A stretch of 64,000 bases of DNA, from assembly GCF_041381155.1 (NCBI RefSeq), contig NC_091147.1, positions 15,661,318 to 15,725,317 of the forward strand, written 5' to 3'. The stretch is from Argopecten irradians. Its lineage: Eukaryota > Mollusca > Bivalvia > Pectinida > Pectinidae. Shown one piece after another: positions 28,085-39,100 of this stretch. The position numbers were made by a program, and so were the translations under genes. Every line of letters begins with the position of its first letter. The first letter of the stretch is position 1. Under the pieces are notes generated by a model. That model saw nothing but the letters and a program-made list of their open reading frames with translations, did not search any database and had not been told where the DNA came from.

Positions 28085-28450
28085 ACAAATAGTAATGCCT
28101 CACTTTTGGCCTTGAGTCGAGTGTTCGCCCCTGTGTGGAAGGCTATGGGTTCTGTCCCCTGGCCGAGACACACCAAAGTCTATAAAAGTGGAAGTTTCTG
28201 CTCAGCATACAGGGAGTGGGACGACTGGTTAGCCCGTTGTCAGTATAATGTGACCGGGTGGGGTATGTTGCTTGGTGTCTTCGGCGGCATGCTTCAGTGA
28301 TATAGCACTATAAAAAGGGCAACAGTTCCACTATACAAGAAGACACAGCATGAATATACCGCAGTCTCCCAAAACACACCTTGCACAACATACATGGGAG
28401 GCCGTCCTTACATGACCATAGCTGTTAATAAATGAAACAAACAAAAAAAT
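28085..28450 (+). mobile_element. Dispersed retroposon copy B
   Basis: Best-preserved member of the family also seen at 8486-8960 and, reversed, at 37400-37563. Ordered blocks include GAGTGTTCGCCCCTGTGTGG, GGGAGTGGGACGACTGGTTA, GCATGCTTCAGTGATATAGC and CAACAGTTCCACTATACAAG, ending with GACCATAGCTGTTAATAAAT and an ACAAACAAA tail. The tail matches retroposition; no protein is encoded. Confidence 0.75.
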
Positions 28451-28800
28451 GACTAATAGAATTTTTCCCTACTTAGAGGATGTGAAAACAAAATTATAAT
28501 TGTTGGAGGTTCATGAATTCATGAGGGTTGTAATTTCGCACCCTCATAGGTGTTCTCCCACATCCAAAAGAAATAAGATGAGACAATAGCCTTAAAAGAA
28601 TTAGAATCCATTATTAACATGGTTCTGCCAACAGCAGACCATATTGATGACATCATCGACAATACACGCCTTAGTTAAACCACATTCACCCTTTAGCATT
28701 CAATCCAATCGTAAATTATGATGCCTTCATTGTTCAATCTGCTGGGGAGTTGTGGCCATATAATTCACAATTTTGATAGGTCTTATACTTCAGCAGTTTT

Positions 28801-28872
28801 TGAGAAGTCAAAAATGTAAATTGAGTTTCAGGTGTCAAGAAGTCAAAAATGTAAATTGAGTTTCAGGTGTCC
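28801..28872. repeat. 35-bp tandem duplication
   Basis: AAGTCAAAAATGTAAATTG followed by AGTTTCAGGTGTC occurs twice in tandem. A related AAGTCAAAAATGTAAAT block occurs at 34089. Confidence 0.85.
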
Positions 28873-28948
28873 TAAAAATCATGACATGGGTTTTTTCCAA
28901 GTATGGAGCTACCTTTAAGTCATGTTGTCGCCTACCTTTTTTACCAGG

Positions 28949-29092
28949 CCCCAGGATCACGAAACAGACTTAAGTCTAAAACTGTCTTAAGTTTAGTCTT
29001 AGCCAAATGACATATAACATTACAAAACGTAATATCATATCTGATTGACTAAGCTAGAACTAGTTAGTCTAATCTTTTCATGATCCTGGGCC
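28949..29092. mobile_element. Palindromic foldback MITE, copy 2
   Basis: Begins CCCCAGGATCACGAAACAGA and ends TCTTTTCATGATCCTGGG, with AGACTTAAGTCTAA and TTAGTCTTAGCCAA mirrored inside. About 144 bp, almost entirely two inverted arms. Same family as 23690-23890. Confidence 0.75.
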
Positions 29093-29417
29093 AGAACTTC
29101 AGGTGCAAAAGGTTAGTATGCGCAATCTTATACCCTAGACGTTGATTTATGCTAAAGAGATACTAAAGAGGTATTTTGCATCCATAATATTAATTTTCTC
29201 TTTGTTTCTGGCTTTCTGATTGGCCTATTCCATTTTTTTCATTCCTAGATGAAAAATATCCGAGAATGGCGCGGAGAAACCCAACTTTATCGTGACGTCA
29301 CAAAAGAAACATTGATGTTGCTTATCGATTTGGAAAAAATAATCCCTTGGAAAAAATCAATGGAATCGTACGTGTAAACGTATTTCATTTTATAAAGTAG
29401 CCTGGAAAATTAATTAT

Positions 29418-29553
29418 AAGCATTGAAGTCACTATTTTTTAATTTCATCAGTGTAGGAAATAAATTTTGTTCGCTATGCGGATTCAAACAGTTTTGCAAA
29501 CAAAATTTCTTTAATACCCCGATGAAATTAAAAAATAGTGACTTCAATGCTTA
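29418..29553. repeat. Long hairpin (arms about 55 bp)
   Basis: AAGCATTGAAGTCACTATTT and the following 35 bp are mirrored at the right end (AAATAGTGACTTCAATGCTT) with a short loop. The arms nearest the ends match perfectly. It may be a foldback MITE. Confidence 0.8.
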
Positions 29554-30094
29554 AATGAATAAACAATTCATTATTGTCAATAATGTAAAAGCCATCTCCT
29601 GTGATTGCAGGGACAATGTTACAATGATAATGACATCAAAATAAACATAGACAGCTTGGTAGGGTTGTGGATATGCCATGAAAATGTAAATGTTAAGTCC
29701 AACTTAACGCAGAATGATAACCAAGCGGATAACTATATGATTGTAGAATATTACCATTATATTTTGAGAACCAGTAAAAGAGACAAATCTTTAGCAATAG
29801 GTTTATTGCATCACATAATATGAAAGTATAATATACATCACATGTGACAAATTCACCATAGTATAAAATTAATGTATATACTTAATAATTTACATTGTAT
29901 ACATCATACAAATATGCTTTAATAGTCATTTCTTTCATAAGAATTCATATTCACAATTGATCAATCCTTGGTACTGTACCAATAAAAGTTTAAATATTTA
30001 AATATCTGATGAATGCAACAAACGCCAAAGTCTTCTGGGTGAAGAATGACGGGTATCACAAGATGAATGTATTTCAGTTTCATCAAATACCGTA
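29554..30094. other. Intergenic DNA
   Basis: AT-rich; short frames only, nothing recognised. Confidence 0.5.
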
Positions 30095-30668
30095 TTAAGG
30101 GAAAATTCAGTCTATGAGTACATTAAAATTTGCATGTATATCGGAAACAAACCAGTTCTAATAGAAAGATTAGTTGGTTTTACTGTGATATGCCAGAAAA
30201 GTCCACTGTAGTGACAAGTATGTGAAATGTTCAAACTCACTTACTGTCCGTCATTACACATAGTGGTCAGATGAGTTGTATGCCAAACCCTGACCTTTGC
30301 TAGTGTAGTAAAGATTTTTTTTGTCTAGAATTATTCAAATTGCTCTTACAGTAGTGTGTTTACCTTATCAGATACATATTGTTGTCTAAAACAAAATTCA
30401 TCAACTCCTCAGTGGTTATGTATTGCATTTGTTTAACGTACATGACTTTGGCTCGGGGTATGGGTACAGGATACATGTTGTACCTGGTTAATCGTATTGA
30501 TCAACGATTTGGAATATTAACGGTATCAATCAAAATACTTAACAATGTCGTGGAATTTGTCAATATTTCATGTTAAATGTTTCATAAGGAATGTAGAACA
30601 ATACATTTATGTCATATTTTGCTTCATGTTTATGTAACAGAATTAACCTCACTGAATTGTCCCTTTAA
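30095..30668. mobile_element. TTAA-bounded MITE, copy 1 (full length)
   Basis: Starts TTAAGGGAAAATTCAG and ends CTGAATTGTCCCTTTAA; 574 bp. It is the reverse-complement relative of 62038-62612 (575 bp). TTAA at both ends fits piggyBac-like target choice, but this is inference from the ends only. Its right part was copied by the adjacent tandem duplication. Confidence 0.75.
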
Positions 30669-31387
30669 ACCGAATGTCAGCTGAAATATTAGCATCATAA
30701 ATTATGGAAATACTATCGTTGTTAACCAAGAGTTATGATCCAGTACCTTCAGAGGAGTATCTTATTGAAACTCTTTACAAGCCAAGATTCAGTAACTAAA
30801 GTGCTCTATTTATTTCTTAATTTGCCTAATTTGTAATGGTAATACTTGGTATAACTAAGATAGATGTTCATATCTCAACAGGACCACCATATTTGGCTGG
30901 TATAGAAATGCTTCAAAATTACACAGGTTTTAATATTGCTATAATAAAGAAGATAATGTCATAATAGACAGGGGACCAGATCAGACAAGGGTCGATTTTG
31001 ACAGGTTAAACTCTTTTAAAATGAACTCTGATAATACTTTGAACATTTGATCTGGCCACTACTCAATAGAGACAGGATTAGTTTCTGTTGTAGAATATTC
31101 AATAGTCAATTTATTTTTTGTTGTTGCATAATCTTGAAAGAGGAAGATAACAACAATAGCACCTCAATTCCAGAATCTAGAATCCCATACTACAACTGTT
31201 GCCAATTTTTCCTAATTTTAAAATCCAACCTATATATATGTGCAATATAGCTACAGTATATAGTACAACCCGATCATACAGTTGCTGCAGCACTTTTATA
31301 TATTAAAACTTCACTTGTTCATATCTATACACAGAGATTTCCATCCCTCGTCTACATTCCTCAAGTCAAGCACAATTCCTGGGCACA

Positions 31388-31542
31388 TTAACTAGGGATA
31401 CTTTTCTTTTGAACATACAGTCCTTCAAATAATGAGTCCAGATTCACATCCGAATATGAGTTCTGTTTAAGCCATCTAGATGACAAATCCTTCAACTTGT
31501 TATAACTTGCAACAAAATCCTTTGACTTGATGTTGGCAAATT
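31388..31542 (-). CDS. Duplicate POLA1 terminal coding exon (distal copy)
   Basis: Intact second copy of the last POLA1 coding exon, 155 nt, with the same AATTTCAG acceptor, reading frame and stop as 33030-33184. It encodes the family's C-terminal [14 protein letters not shown] motif. At least one residue differs (Lys for Met in the N-x-LKDLSS stretch) plus a synonymous Val codon. Transcription meets the 33030 copy first, so this one needs exon skipping or downstream splicing to be used. It may be an alternative last exon or a non-functional duplicate; the sequence alone cannot tell. Confidence 0.8.
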
Positions 31543-31624
31543 CTGAAATTTGAACAAAAAATATTTCAATTAAATAAATGCAGAAAATTACACTTACATC
31601 CTGAATATAAATGGAGAAAAATGT

Positions 31625-31639
31625 AGGTCACAGTGACCT
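31625..31639. promoter_or_regulatory. Perfect AGGTCAnnnTGACCT palindrome (copy 1)
   Basis: AGGTCACAGTGACCT is the consensus inverted nuclear-receptor (estrogen-response-type) site. A degenerate version (AGGTTACAGTGACCT) lies about 120 bp further on. It sits in the duplicated segment and may belong to an old dispersed repeat; receptor binding is only a possibility. Confidence 0.35.
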
Positions 31640-33029
31640 ATTTTGGTTGGTGACACACAACCTCACCTAGATAGATACATAGGTACAAGTAGAATGAATG
31701 ATCTTTTATATACATTTTCTTTGATGTGGGTCAAGGTCAAAATATAGGTTACAGTGACCTGCTTCTGATACACAAGATGAAACCCACTCCTCTATGCTAA
31801 AATAAAGTTCAATTGCAAAAATGCCAAAAAACAGCCCACTGTACTGAAATGTATGTGAAATGTTTAAAACTCACTTACTGTCCGTCATTACACATAGTGG
31901 TCAGATGTGTTGTATGCCGAACCCTGACCTTTGCTAGTGTAGTAAAGATTTTTTTTTGTCTAGAATTATTCAAATTGCTCTTACAGTAGTGTGTTTACCT
32001 TATCAGATACATATTGTTGTCTAAAAAAAAAAAAAAAATTCATCAACTCCTCAGTAGTTATGTATTGCATTTGTTTAACGTACGTGACTTTGGCTTGGGG
32101 TATGGGTACAGGATACATGTTGTACCTGGTTAATCGTATTGATCAACGATTTAGAATATTAACGGTATCAATCAAAATACTTAACAATGTCGTGGAATTT
32201 GTCAATATTTCATGTTAAATGTTTCATAAGGAATGTAGAACAATACATTTATGTCATATTTTGCTTCATGGTTATGTAACAGAATTAACCTCACTGAATT
32301 GTCCCTTTAAACCGAATGTCAGCTGAAATATTAGCATCATAAATTATGGAAATACTATCGTTGTTAACCAAGAGTTATGATCCAGTACCTTCAGAGGAGT
32401 ATCTTATTGAAACTCTTTACAAGCCAAGATTCAGTAACTAAAGTGCTCTATTTATTTCTTAATTTGCCTAATTTGTAATGGTAATACTTGGTATAACCAA
32501 GATAAATGTTCATATCTCATCAGGACCACCATATTTGGCTGGTATAGAAATGCTTCAAAATTACACAGGTTTTAATATTGCTATAATAAAGAAGATAATG
32601 TCATAATAGACAGGGGGCCAGATCAGACAAGGGTCGATTTTGACAGGTTAAACTCTTTTAAAATGAACTCTGATAATACTTTGATCTGGTCACTACTCAA
32701 TAGAGACAGGATTAGTTTCTGTTGTAGAATATAAGAAATTCAATGGTTAGTATATTTTTGTTGTTGCATAATCTTGAAAGAGGAAGATATAACAACAATA
32801 GCACCTCAATTCCAGAATCTAGAATCCCATACTACAACTGTTGCCAATTTTTCCTAATTTTAAAATCCAACCTAAATATATGTGCAATATATCTACAGTA
32901 TATAGTACAACCCGATCATACAGTTGCTGCAGCACTTTTATATATTAAAACTTCACTTGTTCATATCTATACACAGGGATTTCCATCCCTCGTCTACATT
33001 CCTCAAGTCAAGCACAATTCCTGGGCACA

Positions 33030-33184
33030 TTAACTAGGGATACTTTTCTTTTGTACATACAGTCCTTCAAATAATGAGTCCAGATTCACATCCGAATATG
33101 AGTTCTGTTTAAGCCATCTAGATGACAAATCCTTCAACATGTTATAACTTGCAACAAAATCCTTTGACTTGATGTTGGCAAATT
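33030..33184 (-). CDS. POLA1: POLA1 terminal coding exon (proximal copy)
   Basis: The first terminal exon met by transcription. It starts with the last two bases of a split Glu codon after acceptor AATTTCAG and encodes the [14 protein letters not shown] block before a TAA stop; human ends SGYSEVNLSKLFAG. A second intact copy lies at 31388-31542 because of the 1.63-kb tandem duplication. Confidence 0.95.
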
Positions 33185-36100
33185 CTGAAATTTGAACAAA
33201 AAATATTTCAATTAAATAAATGCAGAAAATTACACTCACATCCTGAATATAAATGTTGAAAAATATAGGTCACAGTGACCTATCTTGGTTGGTGACACAC
33301 AACCTCACCTAGATAGATACATAGGTACAAGTAGAATGAATGATCTTTTATATACATTTTCTTTGATGTGGGTCAAGGTCAAAATATAGGTTACAGTGAC
33401 CTGCTTCTGATACACAAGATGAAACCCACTCCTCTATGCTAAAATAAAGTTCAATTGATAAATAATGCTTCTAATAAAATCTCCATCCATCTTCATTACA
33501 TTATAGAAGAATAATGAAACCGCTGCAGTGAAATCAATCCTTGAACAACATACATGTATAGTGTATAGTGCATAGTGTAAGGTGAAAACCAGCTTCAAAT
33601 TAAAAATTTGAGTAACTGAGTTTCAACTGTATTGGTGCAGTATTACCCCAGCAGTAACTATGAAACCTCATCCCTGCTTTAGAAAAGAAAATCCACATTA
33701 TGGTTTTTGACCAATGACTTTGACTATGTTCTGTGTAATACTTCATCACTGTAAACCATACAATTCCATTTTGTGTATTTCACTAGATAACTCACCTCGC
33801 TCTCTCTCTGACAAATGGTTCCTGGCTTTCTCAATGTCAAACACATGTTGGTAGAAACACAGCTGGTTGTACAGCATGGAGTCTGTATACTGTAAATATA
33901 AATCATGTCCCTATAAATTAAGATCTCATGTCTTTATATATATATATTACACAAAGTAAGCACGAGTTTGTGTTATTCAAAGAAAAAAATAATCTCCTGG
34001 CTGGGACCATATAATTTTGGTTGACCTTTGGCCATGGAAGGTTTCTGCAAAATTTCAACAAATTCGGTTTATTGGTTTTGAAGAAGAAGTCAAAAATGTA
34101 AATTATTTATCACCATACAATGCACGAAGATGGACAAAAGCTGATTAGAATACAAACAAGAGCTCCACATGGGATCAAACTTGTGACCTAGAGGTGGAGG
34201 CCCCAGAGTGATGTTTAACCTGAAGAACCAACAGATCAGAATACTTACACATGTATTTAAGTGTCCTTTATGACATGCTGGGCAGACTGGATGACTCCTC
34301 TGGAAGATCAGCGGCAGTCGTCGCGTCACATGACCACACGTGGTGTCGTCACATTTTAACCATCCCTGTGAATATAGAACCATATCATAGGTCTGATAAC
34401 AACAGCCTATGGGCTAAAATAACTTAAATAGACATAGATTAGAAACAGAGCAATAGACAGTCAATCAAGCTTAAATTGATTAATTCTTTACTTTCTGCTT
34501 TTGGTCTCTATTATGAACCCTACAAAATTCAAAATATTGAAGACTAATTTAAGTTCTTCCACTTGATTTTTTACAGAATAGGCAAATAGGAGCTGGAAAT
34601 ATGTTTAAACCTATCTAAACAATCTTCAATAAATTATCATCATTTTTCAATGTATTTTCTAACCAAATCTCACCTCATAATATTTACGAATATGTTTTCG
34701 TATCGTCATGACCAGTTGATTTGCTATCTGTGGGAGACTATCGTCTGGCTTACACTGGCACTGGGGGTTTGTACATCTAGCCAGGGAACAATCAATTTCT
34801 TGTTCCTAAATATACATGTAAAATATAATATTATAACATCATAGCAAAGACTCTTAACATTTTAGTTAAAAAAAAATTCTGGTCTTTCCTAAGGATATAT
34901 CTAAAGACGAAAATGCTCTAAATTGTTTACTATTTCTTACCTGTGATTAGGAAATAAACATATAGAGACTACAGTCGAATCTGTCTTAAGCAACCACTCA
35001 AGGGAAATTGAAAAATGGTCTCTTAATAGAGTAGCTCAGGTTAAGGAGGATATATAGTTTGATGTTTTAAAATATGAGTGGTCATTCACTGTTCATGAGC
35101 AGTGAATGAAAAGACCAGTCAGAAACAATTACCCCAGTGTGGCATAACTTATACAGGGCTTCAGGTACAGGCTAATTGTTTCAAACCTCTTTTGTTACCA
35201 TTAACAAGCTATAGGCTTCATTGCTCTGACCCAGCGTTATCAAAACTGGCGATTAGATGATGGGAGTTTTGGAAAGATCAAAATGACATTCGTTTTTATG
35301 GTCGCTGTAAAGAGATTTTTTGCGACCATGGGAAGGAAATTTTGTGGTCGCTGGTCGCGTTAGAGAAATGGTTACTTAAAAGAGTTAAAATATATAGTGA
35401 AAATGCTTGGGAGGAATTGAAGTGGTTGTTTAGAGCAGAGGGTCTCTTAATACAGATGATCGTTAATACAGATTCGACTGTATATGGTTCACATTTATAA
35501 ATCCATTTAGGTTAACTCTTTTTATAGTTATCCTCAGTCAAATATCTAGTGTTTTGTTTCGGCCTTTAGTTTGTTAGAGCTAATTAATCTACTTATTAAA
35601 ATTGGCAACATGTTCGGCAATTGACCTTGACCTATCTCTTTACAAGTGTATGCGTTATGTAAAATGTCTTTCTATAAGAAATCGGAACAGGACAAGACAG
35701 ATATGGTTATCTATCTGTACCCCCCTCCTTCACCATTTCAAAGCATTGTCACTAACATCAAAACTTAATTATATCTTACCGCTCCAGTGAATACACTGTC
35801 AAAGATGATCTCTCTTCCACAGCTCACACTTGGACATTTAAACTTGAAGCGGTCACAATCTTTAAACTTTTCCTCGTCTGACATGTCTGTCCCCCCTAAC
35901 AGGGCGTCCTCCTCCTCTTCGTCTTGCGTCCGGCTAGTATGTCTGTACCCTGTGGGATCCAGTCCTATAACGAACAAAATATATGTTAAGAACATTCACT
36001 GTAAAACTTTTTAAAGGAACAATTTTTTATGCTGATTTTGCTGCCATAAACTGAAAATCTTAACTTACAATTATCTTCTTTGGTATTGACTTACATCCTA

Positions 36101-39100
36101 TTAACAGCCAGAGTCTTCAGTGAAAAACCACTGACCTATTCTCATAACCTGTCTACTATTAACTGTGTCTACTATGTTTGTTTCAAACATGCAATCCATT
36201 GGTGAAGAGTGTGCTACAATTTTAACAACTGTTTATCCAGACAGCCTCCACTCCTTTTAAAACCAGTAAATAATACAACCAAATGTGGGTTAGAGCAGTC
36301 TGTGTAATTCATGTGTAGTTACATATACAGCTTCTTTTGAGGGAGGTTAGAAACGAAGTTCCAGAACAAGCTTATTAGAGTTGTCTATTGGACACTTAAC
36401 CCTTTCAAAATGCACTGTAGATCATAATGAACTTATCCAGATCAAAGCATGGTAGAGTTTACTAAAGTTATATAGGGTTGAAAGAGTTAAGCTATGAGGT
36501 ACTGACAATGAAAATCATGGATATTTGGAAAATGGATGAGAGTTATGTTCTGGACAAAGATTTTATTTGGTATTTACTTACGTCCTATCAACAGTCAGTG
36601 TTATTTATGGACGGACACCCGTGTATGTGGTGTCTTGCGTGTGTGAAGTGCAAGGTGTGTGTTTTGAGAGACAAAGAAACATATGATTTATGTCCAAAAC
36701 CCAAACCTCCCGGATTGTTAATTTCAAGACGGCTGGATTCTTTTTATTTTATCAAACATCAAATCTGTTCCCTGATATTTACATCCCAAGTTATCCAGAC
36801 AATCAGCGTTCAGATTATAGAGGGACAGCAGTAAATCAAGACTTACCCAAACATTCAGCGAGATGTGCAGCATCTGTCCCCTCTATAGGGTCACAGAGAC
36901 GGGACACAACAGGATGGACCTGATGAGCAAGGTAGTACTTGGCATCTAGAATAAAACATAATTGTTACCAGGTTTATATATCATATAAACAAATGATATT
37001 TTTGCAATTTGGCAAGAAAACTTGATCAGTAAATTATTGAGAAATCGATTGAATCATATATATCCAGATCAGCAACATTTAACTGCTCAAATTTAAATTT
37101 TCAAACATCATTCTCCAGAGGGAGAAAATATTTATTCTAAACAGTATCTTTAACAAATTTTCTGCCTCTTGGCCATCTTCCATAACAAGAAGTTCAAGAC
37201 AAATTTCACATTGCTGGTTTTTGTTTACATGTACCGGATGATGGCAAAGACACCAAAACTTTGTAAAAGAAGAAACATTTGTATTTCAATTTGAAATTCA
37301 TTATGTCCATTTTCAGTTATAATTACAAAACAATTTTACCATCATAAATAATCACCTATGCGATACAAATGAAATAAGCATGTTCTATAGTCATTCAGTC
37401 CTGTTTGTTTGTTTATTTGATTAATTAACGTCCTATTATCAGATATGGTCATGTAAGGACGGTCTCCCATGTATGTGGTGTGTTGTGCGCATGTTGTGCG
37501 AGGTGCGTGTTTTGGGAGACTGCGCTATATTCATGTTGCGTCTTCTTGTATAGTGGAACTGTTGCTCAGTTCTGATATTTTGAATACTAAATTCTACAGC
37601 AGTATCTTAAAGATGATCACAAAACTCCTGCAAATTCACACTCAAATTTATATGGTTAAACAAAATAAATTTAGTTCACATGGTTACATGGAGGCAATAC
37701 ATTTGAAATACATACCAATGGTGAGAGTCTCACTTTTAGCCAGTTCGTCTGGGTGATAAGCTCGCTGTGATGCTGCTAACGTGGAGCCATCCTACAAAAA
37801 TATTTTTTTAAATCATAATTTTATTAACAACAGCTAGTCACAAAGAAATGTATGTGGCATAGAGATCTGTGGCGCTTTGTAAAGATTAGGCAAGGTCGGT
37901 ATCAGTGCATCCTTACAAAGGCATACTCACAACAAATTATATTGTTGATATTGTTTATGGTAGGAATAAAATTACCAACATTTTTCATATTATTTTTTTA
38001 TATAATGATCTGAATCTACCATTACATGAGATCTGAATCCACAATATTTTCCTTAATTTCGCTTATCCATCAAACAATAACATCTTAATGACCAGTAAAA
38101 CACCAAATCTACTAAACTAAATAATTTCATTTGCAATAACGTCTGTGTAGTTTATCAAATTAAATCTTTGAGTCCATCAATTGAAGGTTATAACATAGTC
38201 AAGGTTCCTATAAGATGTTTGTTATATGTATATTTAAGTCTTGTAAGTCTTTTTAGACTGGACATTTTAATTCAATTATATTTTATTGTAAGTTTGAAAA
38301 ATGTGTGACACTCTAATAAAATAAATTATCATTATATTATTATTACTATTCTAATAGTGAAGTAATCTTTTTGCATAATAATCATGTTTCACTTATTTTT
38401 CACTGGAATCCACAACACTTTGTGACACCTGTAAAATTCTCACCTGACAGATAATATATGGTACTGTGTCACCTGCCCTCATTCTCTTTCCTCCTTTACT
38501 GTTAAATCTCATGGCAACTTGAACATGAGGTAGACTTTTCTTGTCGGGATAATCCTCCGGATTTTTCGTCAATGCCTGAAATCCATTAACTTATTATTCA
38601 AGCTTCTGAATGATGTCATAAGAGATCTTTTAAACAGCAATACAGAGTATTTTTTTTACCTGTTTGATAAACGAGGTTCTACAATGAAGATTACTATATG
38701 ACAAGAGGACTATTTTTACCTTTGTGATATAGAAGAGTTCCACTGGTATTTTGTTGTCCTTGACTTTTTCCCCGACCTCCATCAATTTGTTGTGAATGTT
38801 TTCCACAACAGTTTCCTTAGACTCACCAGAAAGAATCTGGTCAACGACAAAGCTGAAACATAAATTTATTGGATGTTATAATTCTCAACTTACACACGAG
38901 ATCTTCATTAATGATTTACAACATAATAGATAAAAAAACAAGAGGCCCAGAGGGCCTGTATCGCTCACCTGGTTTGTAATGCCAAGTAATGTTCTAAATA
39001 CAGGTTCATTGTTTCCTTTCTGAAGGAATTTTAATATTAACCTCTAAATCCCCTATTGGGCCCCACCCCTCCTGCCCCCAGGGGGTCAGAGCCAAAATTT

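Larger units (their letters stand above)
30189..33455. repeat. 1.63-kb tandem duplication including the POLA1 last exon
   Basis: About 30189-31820 and 31821-33455 are near-identical direct repeats, offset 1634-1640 bp with scattered substitutions and small indels. The left breakpoint lies inside the MITE at 30095-30668, so the second copy carries a truncated MITE (31821-32310). Each copy holds one intact POLA1 terminal exon. Confidence 0.95.

Noticed and set aside
30379-32218. Two similar 65-75 aa plus-strand frames (YCICLTYxTLAxGMGTGYML)
   Set aside because: Both fall inside the TTAA MITE and its duplicated fragment; the relative at 62038 does not keep the frame open.
36478-36834. 118-aa plus-strand frame with Cys-rich segment
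   Set aside because: It overlaps a diverged retroposon fragment and lies antisense in a POLA1 intron; the Cys residues come from TGT-rich repeat sequence.
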